DNA of 64,000 nt, taken from Pseudomonas batumici (GTDB taxonomy: Bacteria; Pseudomonadota; Gammaproteobacteria; Pseudomonadales; Pseudomonadaceae). How positions within the stretch are numbered: the stretch's first letter is position 1; every line of letters starts with the position of its first letter. The stretch is taken from assembly GCF_000820515.1 (NCBI RefSeq), contig NZ_JXDG01000006.1:1-64000 (forward strand), written 5' to 3'. Below are positions 37,953 to 48,048 of this stretch, in pieces. A program made the position numbers and the translations under genes. The notes under the pieces are model-generated. The model was given only the letters and a program-made list of their open reading frames with translations. It was not told the origin of the DNA and searched no databases.

Positions 37953-39152
37953 CTAGTCCGCGACCTGGAAGACATGGCGCAGGTAGGACACGAAGTTCGG
38001 GTCCTTGCACTGGGCCTTGCCCGGCTCGTCGGAGATCTTCGCCACGGGCTGGCCGTTGCAGGCGGTCATTTTAAGCACGATGCTCATCGGTTCCACCCCC
38101 GCGATGTCACAGGTGAGGTTGGTGCCGATGCCGAAGCTGACATTGATCCGACCGCGCAGCGCCCGGAATATCTCCAGGGCCTTGGGCAGATTGAGGCTGT
38201 CGGAGAACACCAGGGTCTTGCTCATCGGGTCGATGCCCAACTGGTGATAACGATTGATGCATTTTTCGGCCCAGGTGACCGGGTCGCCGGAGTCGTGGCG
38301 CAAGCCGTCGAAGAGTTTGGCGAAGTACAGGTCGAAATCCTTGAGGAAGGCATCGGTGGTGATGCAGTCGGTCAGGGCGATGCCGAGCAGGCCGCGGTAT
38401 TCGCGGACCCAGCAGTCGAGCGCGGCGATCTGGCTGTCGATCAGGCGCGGGCCGAGTTGCTGGTGGGCCATGATCCACTCGTGGGCCATGGTGCCCAGGG
38501 GCTTCATGTCGAACTCCCGCGCCAGGTGCACATTGCTGGTGCCGACGAAGCGCCCGGGGAAATCGTGCTTGAGCACACCGACCACTTCTTCCTGGACCCG
38601 GTAGGAGAAGCGCCGGCGGGTGCCAAAATCGGCGACCTGCAGCTCGGCCAGTTCATCGCTGGAGGCGTTGGCGGTCAGCCAGTCGAACTTGCGGTACAGC
38701 TGTTCGCGGGCCTGGCCCAGCAGGGTTTCCTGATAGCGATAGCGGTTGCGCACTTCGCTGACGATGGCCAGCAGCGGCACTTCGAACAGGATCACATGCA
38801 GCCACGGGCCGCGCAGGCGGATGAACAACTCGCCGTTCTCGATACCGGTGTGCACGTAGCGCAGGTTGAAGCGGAACAGGCCGAGGAAGCGCAGGAAGTC
38901 CGGCTTGAGGAAGCTGATGCGTTCCAGGAAGCTCAGTTGGTCTGCGCTCAGGCTCAGTTCGGCGAGGCGCTCGATCTGGTAGCGGATTTCCGCCAGGTAC
39001 GGGCGCAGGTCTTCGCTGTTGCGGCAGCGGAAATCCCATTCGACTTCGACGTTGGGGTAGTTGTGCAGCACCGCCTGCATCATGGTCAGCTTGTAGAAGT
39101 CGGTGTCCAGCAGGTTCTGCACAATGCGATCGCCGAAGGCCTTATCGCTCAT
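37953..39152 (-). CDS. pncB: Nicotinate phosphoribosyltransferase PncB
   Basis: Joins nicotinate and PRPP to nicotinate mononucleotide, feeding the Preiss-Handler route that NadE completes. The 399-residue protein begins [30 protein letters not shown], the hallmark N-terminus. It contains the [27 protein letters not shown] and GIGTNLTCD segments of the phosphoribosyl and nicotinate site. The start at 39152 is preferred over one 13 codons earlier because of the GGAGAG site and the conserved N-terminus. Confidence 0.96.
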   Translation of the reverse strand: MSDKAFGDRIVQNLLDTDFYKLTMMQAVLHNYPNVEVEWDFRCRNSEDLRPYLAEIRYQIERLAELSLSADQLSFLERISFLKPDFLRFLGLFRFNLRYVHTGIENGELFIRLRGPWLHVILFEVPLLAIVSEVRNRYRYQETLLGQAREQLYRKFDWLTANASSDELAELQVADFGTRRRFSYRVQEEVVGVLKHDFPGRFVGTSNVHLAREFDMKPLGTMAHEWIMAHQQLGPRLIDSQIAALDCWVREYRGLLGIALTDCITTDAFLKDFDLYFAKLFDGLRHDSGDPVTWAEKCINRYHQLGIDPMSKTLVFSDSLNLPKALEIFRALRGRINVSFGIGTNLTCDIAGVEPMSIVLKMTACNGQPVAKISDEPGKAQCKDPNFVSYLRHVFQVAD

Positions 39153-39284
39153 AACGGGTCTCTCCATACCGGGCGCGCGTTGCATCGGCATCCTGGCAGT
39201 TCTTGAATGAATGCCGCTAGTGGCGCATATCCGCGGGCCGTTTTACCAGCGATTTTTAGCAAGTAGCCCTGCCAGATTTACACC

Positions 39285-39415
39285 TGTGGCGAGCGGGCTT
39301 GCCCGCGCTCGGCTGCGAAGCAGCCGCAAAACCGGCTATCTCGGTCTGCCTGATACATCCAGTTCTCAGGTTTTAGGGGGCTTCGCCCCCAGCGCGGGCA
39401 AGCCCGCTCGCCACA
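39285..39415. repeat. REPIN, type GTGGCGAGCGGGCTTGCCCGCGC
   Basis: Two inverted REP palindromes (TGTGGCGAGCGGGCTTGCCCGCGCT left, AGCGCGGGCAAGCCCGCTCGCCACA right) enclose an ~80-base loop that has its own small inverted repeats (GGCTGCGAAGCAGCC and GGGGGCTTCGCCCCC). It separates pncB from the LysR gene end. Confidence 0.9.
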
Positions 39416-39424
39416 GTGGGGGGA

Positions 39425-40330
39425 TCAGGTGTGATTGGGAGGATCGAGCTGCTCCAGCATCCAGTTGACGAAATCGCGGACCTTGGGCACTTCCGCCGAA
39501 TGCTCCGGGTACGCCAGGTAATAGGCGTCATGGCTGGGCATCGCATGGGGCCAGGCGACCACCAGCTTACCCTCGACCAGTTCCTCCTCCACCAGGAACC
39601 TGGGCAGCAAGGCCACGCCACAGCCGACCTGCGCCGCGCGGATGCACATGTAGAACGTCTCGAAGCGCGGCCCGTGGTAACTGTGCTCGGTGTGATAGCC
39701 CTGGCTGTCGAACCAGTCGTGCCAGGCCTGGGGCCGCGAGGCGTTCTGCAGCAGGACCAGTTCGCTCAACTGCGTCGGATCGCTGAACGGGGTCTGCGGC
39801 AGGCAGCCGGGTGCGCACACCGCCACCAACTCTTCACCGAACAATTTCACACACTCGGTGCCCGGCCGCGAACCCTGGCCGAAATAGAACGCCAGGTCGC
39901 TGCGGCCCTGCAACAGGTCGTCGGCCTCCCGTTCGCTGCACAGGTCCAGGTGGATGTGCGGGTGACGCAGGCGCCAACCCTTCAGTCGTGGCACCAGCCA
40001 GCGAGCGCCGAAAGTCGAAGGTGTGGACACCCGCAGGACTTCGGTTTCACCGCCGTAGGAGCGCAGGTAGTGAGTCGACATCTCCACCTGGGTCAGGATT
40101 TTTCGGACTTCCACCAGGTACAGATCCCCGGCCGGTGTCAGTTGCAGGCGCCGCCGTACCCGCCGAAACAGCAAGTGCTGCAACAGCTCCTCCAACTGCG
40201 CGACCTGCTTGCTCACGGCGCTCTGGGTCAGGTTCAGCTCTTCTGCCGCGCGGGTGAAGCTCAGGTGGCGGGTGACGGCCTCGAAACATTGCAGGGCCGT
40301 GATCGAGGGCAGGTGTCGTTTATTCAGCAT
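39425..40330 (-). CDS. LysR-type regulator (AmaR/GcvA-like), divergent from amaB
   Basis: A 301-residue LysR transcription factor. The winged-helix domain starts RHLPSITALQCFEAVTRHLSFTRAAEELNLTQSAVSKQV, the GcvA-like subgroup. An effector-binding domain follows at about 95-295 (STPSTFGARWLVPRL, VGCGVALLPRF). The ATG at 40330 with AGGAA upstream gives the normal N-terminus; longer in-frame extensions overlap the divergent promoter. It is transcribed away from amaB-amaA across a 163-base gap, so it probably controls them. I infer the AmaR-like role from that position and from recalled synteny. Confidence 0.85.
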   Translation of the reverse strand: MLNKRHLPSITALQCFEAVTRHLSFTRAAEELNLTQSAVSKQVAQLEELLQHLLFRRVRRRLQLTPAGDLYLVEVRKILTQVEMSTHYLRSYGGETEVLRVSTPSTFGARWLVPRLKGWRLRHPHIHLDLCSEREADDLLQGRSDLAFYFGQGSRPGTECVKLFGEELVAVCAPGCLPQTPFSDPTQLSELVLLQNASRPQAWHDWFDSQGYHTEHSYHGPRFETFYMCIRAAQVGCGVALLPRFLVEEELVEGKLVVAWPHAMPSHDAYYLAYPEHSAEVPKVRDFVNWMLEQLDPPNHT

Positions 40331-40493
40331 GGACGGGCCTTTTTCCTGTGTCTTGCTCAGCATGAATAAATGGAATGATATCTCGCCTAATCGTCGTTTG
40401 TTGGCAAAGCTGAAGGCCGCTACAACTGGAGGTCTGAATCGTCGTGTTGTTTCGACTGAAGATTTCCGTTTTTCGCCTACAGGAGTGACCCCC

Positions 40494-41984
40494 ATGGTTG
40501 CCGCATTGCTTGATCGTCTTGGTGTGAACCCGGCGCTGTATCAACAGGGCAAACAGCCCGTGCATTCGCCCATCGACGGCAGCCGCATTGCCGGCGTGAA
40601 CTGGGAAGGCCCGGCCGAGGTCGAGCAGCAGGTCAGCCGTGCCGAGCATGCCTTCGAGGCCTGGCGCAAGGTGCCGGCCCCGCGTCGTGGCGAGCTGGTG
40701 CGCCAGTTCGGCGAAGTGTTGCGCGAATACAAGGCCGACCTCGGTGAGCTGGTCTCCTGGGAAGCCGGCAAGATCACCCAGGAAGGCCTGGGTGAAGTGC
40801 AGGAAATGATCGATATCTGCGACTTCGCCGTGGGCCTGTCGCGCCAGCTGTACGGCTTGACCATCGCCTCCGAGCGTCCGGGCCACCATATGCGTGAGTC
40901 CTGGCATCCGCTGGGCGTGGTCGGGGTGATCAGCGCGTTCAACTTCCCGGTCGCGGTCTGGGCCTGGAACACCGCCCTGGCGCTGGTCTGCGGCAACGCG
41001 GTGATCTGGAAACCGTCGGAAAAGACCCCGCTGACCGCGCTGGCCTGCCAGGCGCTGTTCGAGCGCGTGGTGAAGAACTTCAGCGATGCTCCCGAGTACC
41101 TGAGCCAGGTGATCATCGGCGGCCGTGATGCCGGTGCCGCGCTGGTGGATGACCCGCGCGTGGCGCTGATCAGCGCCACCGGCAGCACGCGCATGGGCCG
41201 TGAAGTGGCGCCGAAAGTCGCCGCGCGCTTTGCCCGCAGCATCCTCGAACTGGGCGGTAACAACGCGATGATCCTCGGCCCAAGCGCCGACCTGGACATG
41301 GCGGTACGGGCGATTCTGTTCAGCGCGGTGGGTACCGCCGGCCAGCGTTGCACCACTTTGCGGCGCCTGATCGCCCACGAATCGGTCAAGGCGGAGATTG
41401 TCACCCGCTTGAAAGCGGCCTATTCCAAGGTGCGTATCGGTCATCCGCTGGAAGGCAACCTGGTCGGTCCGCTGATCGACAAGCAGAGCTTCGAGAACAT
41501 GCAGGATGCCCTGGAGCAGGCCCTGAGCGAAGGCGGCCGGGTGTTCGGCGGCGAGCGTCAGTTGCAGGATAAATTCCCGAATGCCTATTACGTGTCGCCG
41601 GCCATCGTCGAGATGCCGGAGCAGAGCGACGTGGTCTGCAACGAAACCTTTGCGCCGATCCTCTACGTGATCGGCTACAGCGAGTTCGCCGAAGCCCTGC
41701 GTTTGAACAATGCGGTGCCGCAAGGCCTGTCCTCGTGCATCTTCACCACCGATGTGCGCGAGGCCGAACAGTTCATGTCGGCGGTGGGCAGCGACTGTGG
41801 TATCGCCAACGTCAACATCGGCCCGAGCGGTGCGGAGATCGGCGGCGCCTTTGGCGGCGAGAAGGAAACCGGTGGCGGTCGCGAGTCGGGTTCGGACGCC
41901 TGGCGCGGTTACATGCGGCGCCAGACCAATACCGTGAACTACTCGCTGGAATTGCCGCTGGCCCAGGGCATCACCTTCGACTGA
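40494..41984 (+). CDS. amaB: L-piperidine-6-carboxylate dehydrogenase (aldehyde dehydrogenase family)
   Basis: NAD(P)-dependent aldehyde dehydrogenase of the ALDH7 type, which oxidises 2-aminoadipate semialdehyde/piperidine-6-carboxylate to 2-aminoadipate in D-lysine and pipecolate breakdown. The 496-residue protein has the general-base Glu in LELGGNNAMI (E252) and the nucleophile Cys in GQRCTTLRRL (C286). NAD-site segments are ISAFNFPVAVWAWN and ISATGSTRMGR. The CAGGAG site sets the ATG at 40494. It is followed 26 bases later by the pipecolate-oxidase-like gene, the amaB-amaA order known in P. putida. The exact substrate is inferred from the pairing. Confidence 0.88.
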   Translation: MVAALLDRLGVNPALYQQGKQPVHSPIDGSRIAGVNWEGPAEVEQQVSRAEHAFEAWRKVPAPRRGELVRQFGEVLREYKADLGELVSWEAGKITQEGLGEVQEMIDICDFAVGLSRQLYGLTIASERPGHHMRESWHPLGVVGVISAFNFPVAVWAWNTALALVCGNAVIWKPSEKTPLTALACQALFERVVKNFSDAPEYLSQVIIGGRDAGAALVDDPRVALISATGSTRMGREVAPKVAARFARSILELGGNNAMILGPSADLDMAVRAILFSAVGTAGQRCTTLRRLIAHESVKAEIVTRLKAAYSKVRIGHPLEGNLVGPLIDKQSFENMQDALEQALSEGGRVFGGERQLQDKFPNAYYVSPAIVEMPEQSDVVCNETFAPILYVIGYSEFAEALRLNNAVPQGLSSCIFTTDVREAEQFMSAVGSDCGIANVNIGPSGAEIGGAFGGEKETGGGRESGSDAWRGYMRRQTNTVNYSLELPLAQGITFD

Positions 41985-42010
41985 ACAGGTTTCATTTTCG
42001 GAGTCTGGCA

Positions 42011-43294
42011 ATGCCGTTACGCGAAGAATGTCTATGGGAAAAACTGACGCCGCAGCGGCCTGAGGCACCGCCTTTCAAGGGCGAGTTGAAGGTCGATGTC
42101 TGCGTCATCGGCGCCGGTATCACCGGGCTCTCGGCCGCGATTCACCTGCGTGAGCAAGGCAAGAGCGTCTGTGTGCTGGAGGCCCATCGCACCGGCCACG
42201 GCGGTTCGGGGCGCAATGTGGGGCTGGTCAATGCCGGGATGTGGATTCCCCCGGACGAGATCGAAGCCGGTTTCGGCGAAGCGGTGGGCAGCCAGCTCAA
42301 CCGCATGCTGGGGGCGGCGCCGGCCCTGGTGTTCAGCCTGGTGGACAAGCATGGTATCGATTGCCAGCTGCGCCGCGAAGGCACCTTGCACATGGCCCAC
42401 AACGCCAAGGGCGAGGCCGATCTGCGCAGCCGTGAAGCCCAGTGGAAGCGTCGCGGCGCACCGGTGGAGCTGCTGACCGGCAAGGATTGTGAACTCGCCA
42501 CCGGCACTCAAAAAATCGCCGCCGCCTTGCTCGACCGGCGTGCCGGCACGCTCAATCCCATGGCCTATACCTCGGGCCTGGCCAGGACCGCGTCGAGGCT
42601 CGGCGCGCAATTGTTCGATCATTCACCGGTCACCCATCTGGAGCGCCAGGGCCAGCGCTGGTCGGTGCAGACCGCCGAAGGCGCGGTCAGTGCCGAACAG
42701 GTGGTGATGGCCTCCAATGCCTACACCGAAGGCGAATGGACCGAACTGCGGCGCAACTTCTTTCCGGGTTACTACTACCAGGTCGCCTCCACTCCGCTGA
42801 CCGAAGAGGCCGCCCGACAGATCCTGCCGGGCGGGCAGGGCTCCTGGGACACCCGCCAGGTGCTCAGCAGCATTCGTCGCGACGCCGACGGCCGCCTGCT
42901 GCTGGGCAGCCTGGGCAATGGCAACCAGAAGCCGGCGTGGTTCCTGCGGGCCTGGGCCGATCGGGTGCAACAGCACTATTTCCCTTACCTGAAAAAGGTC
43001 GATTGGGAGTGCACCTGGACCGGCTGTATCGCCTTTACCCCCGACCATCTGATGCGGCTGTTCGAACCGGCGCCCGGTTTGGTGGCAGTGACCGGGTACA
43101 ACGGGCGGGGTGTGACCACGGGAACGGTGGTCGGCAAGGCGTTCGCCGACTACCTGTGTAACGGAAATCCTCAGGCCCTGCCGATCCCCTTCGCGCCCAT
43201 GCGGCCGATCCCGGCGGTGGGCTTGCGCAGTGGTCTCTACGAGGCCGGGTTTTCGCTGTATCACGCGGGCCAGTGCCTGCGCATTATCATTTGA
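42011..43294 (+). CDS. amaA: FAD-dependent oxidoreductase, probable L-pipecolate oxidase
   Basis: A DAO/GlpO-type flavoprotein of 427 residues. The N-terminal Rossmann dinucleotide fold is VCVIGAGITGLSAAIHLREQGKSVCVLEA (GxGxxG at about 34-39), and HGGSGRNVGLVNAG is an FAD contact segment. The C-terminal FAD motif is GYNGRGVTTGTVVGKAFADYL. With the preceding aldehyde dehydrogenase it fits AmaA, which oxidises L-pipecolate to piperidine-6-carboxylate. GGAG at 42000 supports the ATG at 42011. The paired genes lie between a LysR regulator and an amino-acid ABC transporter. Confidence 0.82.
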   Translation: MPLREECLWEKLTPQRPEAPPFKGELKVDVCVIGAGITGLSAAIHLREQGKSVCVLEAHRTGHGGSGRNVGLVNAGMWIPPDEIEAGFGEAVGSQLNRMLGAAPALVFSLVDKHGIDCQLRREGTLHMAHNAKGEADLRSREAQWKRRGAPVELLTGKDCELATGTQKIAAALLDRRAGTLNPMAYTSGLARTASRLGAQLFDHSPVTHLERQGQRWSVQTAEGAVSAEQVVMASNAYTEGEWTELRRNFFPGYYYQVASTPLTEEAARQILPGGQGSWDTRQVLSSIRRDADGRLLLGSLGNGNQKPAWFLRAWADRVQQHYFPYLKKVDWECTWTGCIAFTPDHLMRLFEPAPGLVAVTGYNGRGVTTGTVVGKAFADYLCNGNPQALPIPFAPMRPIPAVGLRSGLYEAGFSLYHAGQCLRIII

Positions 43295-43656
43295 TACAAC
43301 AAAAATGCCGATTCGGACGGCGCTTTTGTCCGAGGCAGCTAGCCTGATATGGTGCGCGATGTAGCAGTTGCGCACCGCGAGTGTGCACTTCGGTGACGCA
43401 CGTTGTTACAGGGCGGTTGCACGCCCTTCGGCGCCATGGTTGCAATAGTGGCACCGATGGGTTGCGCCTTTTTGATAAAAAGGTTTCACCTTCCGCGGTT
43501 TAGACGGTTGCACGCCCAGTTAAAAAGGGCCCGAAACAGTCCATAAAACAATAAGACAGCGACTTTTTGCAGAACAAAAAACCTATGGCACGCCACTTGC
43601 TCTGAGCATTCAGTGAAGTCGCAGTGCCAACTAAAAAAACCTTGGAGCACCACCTC
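43295..43656 (+). promoter_or_regulatory. Regulatory region of the amino-acid ABC transporter operon
   Basis: A 362-base non-coding region containing the sigma-54 promoter (43586-43601). Several GCAC/GGTGC-like segments lie upstream, the best being TGCACTTCGGTGACGCA at 43384-43400 and GGCACCGATGGGTTGCG at 43450-43466. These resemble degenerate NtrC-type sites at about -220 and -160, the usual distance for enhancers. Which activator binds cannot be decided by eye. Confidence 0.45.
43586..43601 (+). promoter_or_regulatory. Sigma-54 promoter of the livKHMGF-like operon
   Basis: TGGCACG-CCAC-TTGCT matches the -24/-12 consensus TGGCACG-N4-TTGCW at every defined position. The predicted transcript start is near 43612, ~45 bases before the start codon of the binding-protein gene. 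Confidence 0.85.
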
Positions 43657-44790
43657 ATGTCCCAGACGTTTTACAAGAAAGGCTTTGTAGCTCTCGCAGT
43701 GGCGGCTGCGTTGGGTGTTTCTGCGTTTGCCCAGGCGGATGTCAAGATCGGTGTCGCGGGTCCCATGACCGGTGCCAACGCGTCTTTCGGCGAGCAGTAC
43801 ATGAAAGGTGCACAAGCGGCGGCGGACGCGATCAACGCGGCCGGTGGCGTCAACGGCGAGAAGATCGTCCTGGTCAAGGGCGATGACGCCTGCGAGCCGA
43901 AACAGGCCGTGTCGGTCGCCAAGAGCCTGACCCAGGATAAGGTTGCCGGCGTTGTCGGGCACTTCTGCTCCTCTTCCACCATCCCGGCTTCGGAGGTCTA
44001 CGACGAAGCGGGCATCATCGCGATCACTCCGGGCTCCACCAACCCGCAGGTGACCGAGCGTGGCCTGGGCGCGATGTTCCGTATGTGCGGTCGCGACGAC
44101 CAGCAAGGTATCGTTGCCGGCAACTACATTGTCGATGTGCTCAAGGGCAAGAAAGTCGCGGTCATCCATGACAAGGACACCTACGGCCAAGGCCTGGCGG
44201 ATGCCACCAAGGCCCAGTTGATCAAGCGCGGCGTGACCCCTGTGATCTACGAAGGCCTGACCCGTGGCGAGAAGGACTTCAGTGCCCTGGTCACCAAGAT
44301 CCGTGCGGCCGGTGCCGACGTGGTCTACTTCGGCGGCCTGCATCCGGAAGCCGGTCCACTGGTCAAGCAGCTGCGTACCGAAGGCCTGAAAGACGTCAAG
44401 TTCATGTCCGATGACGGCATCGTCACCGACGAGCTTGTGACTACAGCGGGCGGCCCGCAATACGTCGACGGCGTGCTGATGACCTTCGGCGCCGACCCAC
44501 GCCTGTTGCCGGACAGCAAGGCGGTCGTCGACCAGTTCCGCAAAGCGGGTTACGAGCCTGAAGGCTACACCCTCTACGCCTACGCCTCGGTACAGACCCT
44601 GGCCGCCGCTTTCAACGGTGCCAAGTCCAACAAGGGCGAAGACGCGGCCAAATGGCTGAAGGCACACCCGGTCAAGACCGTGATGGGCGAGAAGAACTGG
44701 GACGCCAAGGGCGACCTGAAGATCTCCGACTACGTGGTCTACCAGTGGGACAAGGACGGCAAATACCATCAGTTGGAAAAACAGAAGTGA
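43657..44790 (+). CDS. Branched-chain amino acid ABC transporter, periplasmic binding protein
   Basis: Type I periplasmic binding protein of the LivK/BraC family. It has 377 residues with a signal peptide (~1-28, FVALAVAAALGVSAFAQA) and mature start DVKIGVAGPMTGANASFGEQ. Two Cys in the positions typical of LIV-binding proteins (DDACEPK and GHFCSSS) form the N-lobe disulfide. The ligand-site segment SSSTIPASEVYDEAGIIAITPGSTNPQ is present. GGAG at 43644 supports the ATG at 43657. It is the first gene of a five-gene transporter under a sigma-54 promoter. The substrate could be leucine-type or another amino acid linked to the adjacent ama genes. Confidence 0.92.
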   Translation: MSQTFYKKGFVALAVAAALGVSAFAQADVKIGVAGPMTGANASFGEQYMKGAQAAADAINAAGGVNGEKIVLVKGDDACEPKQAVSVAKSLTQDKVAGVVGHFCSSSTIPASEVYDEAGIIAITPGSTNPQVTERGLGAMFRMCGRDDQQGIVAGNYIVDVLKGKKVAVIHDKDTYGQGLADATKAQLIKRGVTPVIYEGLTRGEKDFSALVTKIRAAGADVVYFGGLHPEAGPLVKQLRTEGLKDVKFMSDDGIVTDELVTTAGGPQYVDGVLMTFGADPRLLPDSKAVVDQFRKAGYEPEGYTLYAYASVQTLAAAFNGAKSNKGEDAAKWLKAHPVKTVMGEKNWDAKGDLKISDYVVYQWDKDGKYHQLEKQK

Positions 44791-44803
44791 CATGAACGCC
44801 TGA

Positions 44804-44833
44804 CCCGGTCGACGCCCCCGTGCGTCGGTCGGG
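44804..44833 (+). terminator. Hairpin between binding-protein and permease genes
   Basis: CCCGGTCGACGC (44804-44815) pairs with GCGTCGGTCGGG (44822-44833) with a two-base internal mismatch. It lacks a T-run. Such hairpins after the first gene usually raise binding-protein expression relative to the permease by mRNA protection or partial termination. Confidence 0.4.
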
Positions 44834-44960
44834 CAGCGCCCGTTCGTGCAAGACCTGTCTTTTCTCGTAGAGCCGCACAGGGCTGTGCTGCGGCAGCGGC
44901 TGAACCCCGGTCTGTCGTGGTGCGTCCGCGTGCGGTCTCTCAAGTGCGTGAGATCGCGTT

Positions 44961-45875
<915 letters not shown>

Positions 45876-45878
45876 GCA

Positions 45879-47180
45879 ATGTCCTCAACCACTGAAAAAT
45901 CGCTCGATATCAAAAAAAGCCTGGTTGACGCCATTCTTGCCGGCCTGGTCGCACTGATTGTCTTCGGCCCCATCGTCGGGGTCGTCCTGGAGGGCTACGG
46001 CTTCAACCTGCAACCCAGTCGCGTCGCCTGGCTGGTGGCTATCGTGATGCTTGGCCGCTTTGCCCTGAGCCTGTTCCTGCAAACGGCCAAGGGCCTGCGG
46101 ATTCTCGAAGGCTTCGAGGTCACCGGTTCCGGCGTGCATGTGCTGGCGCCGGACTACAAGTCGCGCCTGCGCTGGATCATCCCGCTGATGATCGTGATTG
46201 CGCTGGTCTTTCCGGTGTTCGCCAACTCCTACCTGCTCGGGGTGGTGATCCTCGGCCTGATCTACGTTCTGCTCGGCCTGGGCCTGAACATCGTGGTGGG
46301 TCTCGCCGGCCTGCTGGACCTCGGCTACGTGGCGTTCTACGCCATCGGTGCCTATGGCCTGGCGCTGGGCTATCAATACCTGGGGCTGGGGTTCTGGACC
46401 GTACTGCCGCTGGCGGCCATCACCGCCGGGCTGGCGGGTTGCATCCTCGGCTTTCCGGTACTGCGCCTGCACGGCGACTACCTGGCCATCGTGACCCTGG
46501 GTTTCGGCGAGATCATTCGCCTGATCCTCAACAACTGGCTGTCGTTGACCGGCGGTCCGAACGGCATGCCGGCGCCGTTGCCGACCTTCTTCGGCCTGGA
46601 GTTCGGCAAGCGGGCGAAGGACGGCGGGATTCCCTTCCATGAGTTCTTCGGCATCGCCTACAACCCGGACGTGAAGTTCTATTTCATCTACGGCGTGCTG
46701 TTGGTGGTGGTACTGGCCGTGCTCTACATCAAGCATCGCCTGACCCGCATGCCGGTGGGGCGCGCCTGGGAGGCCTTGCGTGAAGATGAGATCGCCTGCC
46801 GCGCCATGGGCCTGAACCATGTGCTGGTGAAACTCTCGGCGTTCACCCTGGGGGCTTCGACCGCCGGTCTGGCCGGGGTGTTTTTCGCCACCTACCAGGG
46901 CTTCGTCAACCCGACGTCCTTCACCTTCTTCGAGTCGGCGCTGATCCTCGCCATCGTGGTCCTGGGCGGCATGGGTTCGACCATCGGCGTGGTGATGGCG
47001 GCCTTTGTCCTGACCGTGGCGCCGGAGTTGCTGCGCAGCTTCGCCGAGTACCGCGTGCTGCTGTTCGGCGTGTTGATGGTGTTGATGATGATCTGGCGGC
47101 CGCGTGGCCTGATCCGCATCAGCCGTACCGGGGTGACCCCGCGCAAGGGTGCCCTGGCTGGAGGGGCTCACCATGAGTAA
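45879..47180 (+). CDS. Branched-chain amino acid ABC transporter, permease LivM-type
   Basis: Second permease, 433 residues. It has an extra ~100-residue N-terminal part with two hydrophobic segments before the LivM core (VILGLIYVLLGLGLNIVVGLAGLLDLGYVAFYAIGAY). The cytoplasmic loop is MPVGRAWEALREDEIACRAMGLN, and the C-terminal segments include FVNPTSFTFFESALILAIVVLGGMGSTIG. The extended form is usual for proteobacterial LivM/BraE. It overlaps the next gene by 8 bases. Confidence 0.94.
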   Translation: MSSTTEKSLDIKKSLVDAILAGLVALIVFGPIVGVVLEGYGFNLQPSRVAWLVAIVMLGRFALSLFLQTAKGLRILEGFEVTGSGVHVLAPDYKSRLRWIIPLMIVIALVFPVFANSYLLGVVILGLIYVLLGLGLNIVVGLAGLLDLGYVAFYAIGAYGLALGYQYLGLGFWTVLPLAAITAGLAGCILGFPVLRLHGDYLAIVTLGFGEIIRLILNNWLSLTGGPNGMPAPLPTFFGLEFGKRAKDGGIPFHEFFGIAYNPDVKFYFIYGVLLVVVLAVLYIKHRLTRMPVGRAWEALREDEIACRAMGLNHVLVKLSAFTLGASTAGLAGVFFATYQGFVNPTSFTFFESALILAIVVLGGMGSTIGVVMAAFVLTVAPELLRSFAEYRVLLFGVLMVLMMIWRPRGLIRISRTGVTPRKGALAGGAHHE

Positions 47181-48048
47181 TGACATCGTTCTGAAAGTCG
47201 AAAAGCTGATGATGCACTTCGGGGGGATCAAGGCCCTCAGCGACGTCAGCCTGCAGGTCAAGCGCAACTCCATCTTTGCCCTGATCGGCCCCAACGGCGC
47301 GGGCAAGACCACGGTGTTCAACTGCCTGACCGGGTTCTACAAGGCCACCGGCGGCAAGATCGAACTCAATGTGCGCGACAAGCGCACCAACGTGATCCAG
47401 CTACTGGGCGAGACCTTTCGCCTGAGCGATTTCCTTTCGCCGAGAACCTTGGCCCGCCGGCTCTACTACAAGAGTTTCGGCGGCACCCATCTGGTGAACC
47501 GCGAGGGCCTGGCCCGGACCTTCCAGAACATTCGCCTGTTCAAGGAAATGTCGGTGGTGGAGAACCTGCTGGTGGCCCAGCACATGTGGGTCAACCGCAA
47601 CATGCTTGCCGGTATCCTCAACACCAAGGGCTACCGCAAGGCGGAAAGCGACGCCCTGGACACCGCGTTCTACTGGCTGGAAGTGGTGGACCTGGCGGAC
47701 TGCGCCAACCGACTGGCCGGCGAGCTGTCCTACGGCCAGCAACGCCGCCTGGAGATCGCCCGGGCCATGTGCACGCGGCCGCGGATCATCTGCCTCGACG
47801 AACCGGCGGCGGGCCTCAACCCGCAGGAAACCGAAGCGCTGAGCGCGATGATCCGGTTGCTGCGCGACGAGCACGACCTGACCGTGGTGCTGATCGAGCA
47901 CGACATGGGCATGGTCATGAGCATTTCCGACCACATCGTGGTGCTGGACCATGGCAACGTGATTGCCGAGGGAGACCCGGAAGCCATCCGCAACGACCCG
48001 AAAGTGATTGCCGCCTACCTGGGTGCCGAAGAAGAGGAGCTGGTATGA
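47173..48048 (+). CDS. Branched-chain amino acid ABC transporter, ATPase LivG-type
   Basis: Cytoplasmic ATPase of 291 residues. Walker A GPNGAGKTT is at ~39-47, signature LSYGQQRRLEIARA, Walker B IICLDEPAAGLNP, and the H-loop VLIEHDMGMVM. The ATG at 47173 is set by GGAGGGG at 47160-47166 and by the LivG N-terminus. An insertion of ~35 residues after the first beta sheet (about 72-100) is typical of the BraF/LivG group. It is coupled to its neighbours by overlaps on both sides. Confidence 0.95.
   Translation: MSNDIVLKVEKLMMHFGGIKALSDVSLQVKRNSIFALIGPNGAGKTTVFNCLTGFYKATGGKIELNVRDKRTNVIQLLGETFRLSDFLSPRTLARRLYYKSFGGTHLVNREGLARTFQNIRLFKEMSVVENLLVAQHMWVNRNMLAGILNTKGYRKAESDALDTAFYWLEVVDLADCANRLAGELSYGQQRRLEIARAMCTRPRIICLDEPAAGLNPQETEALSAMIRLLRDEHDLTVVLIEHDMGMVMSISDHIVVLDHGNVIAEGDPEAIRNDPKVIAAYLGAEEEELV

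Noticed and set aside
40331..40495. N-terminal extension of the LysR regulator
   Set aside because: It would cover the divergent amaB promoter region; the standard HTH N-terminus begins at 40330 with its own AGGAA.
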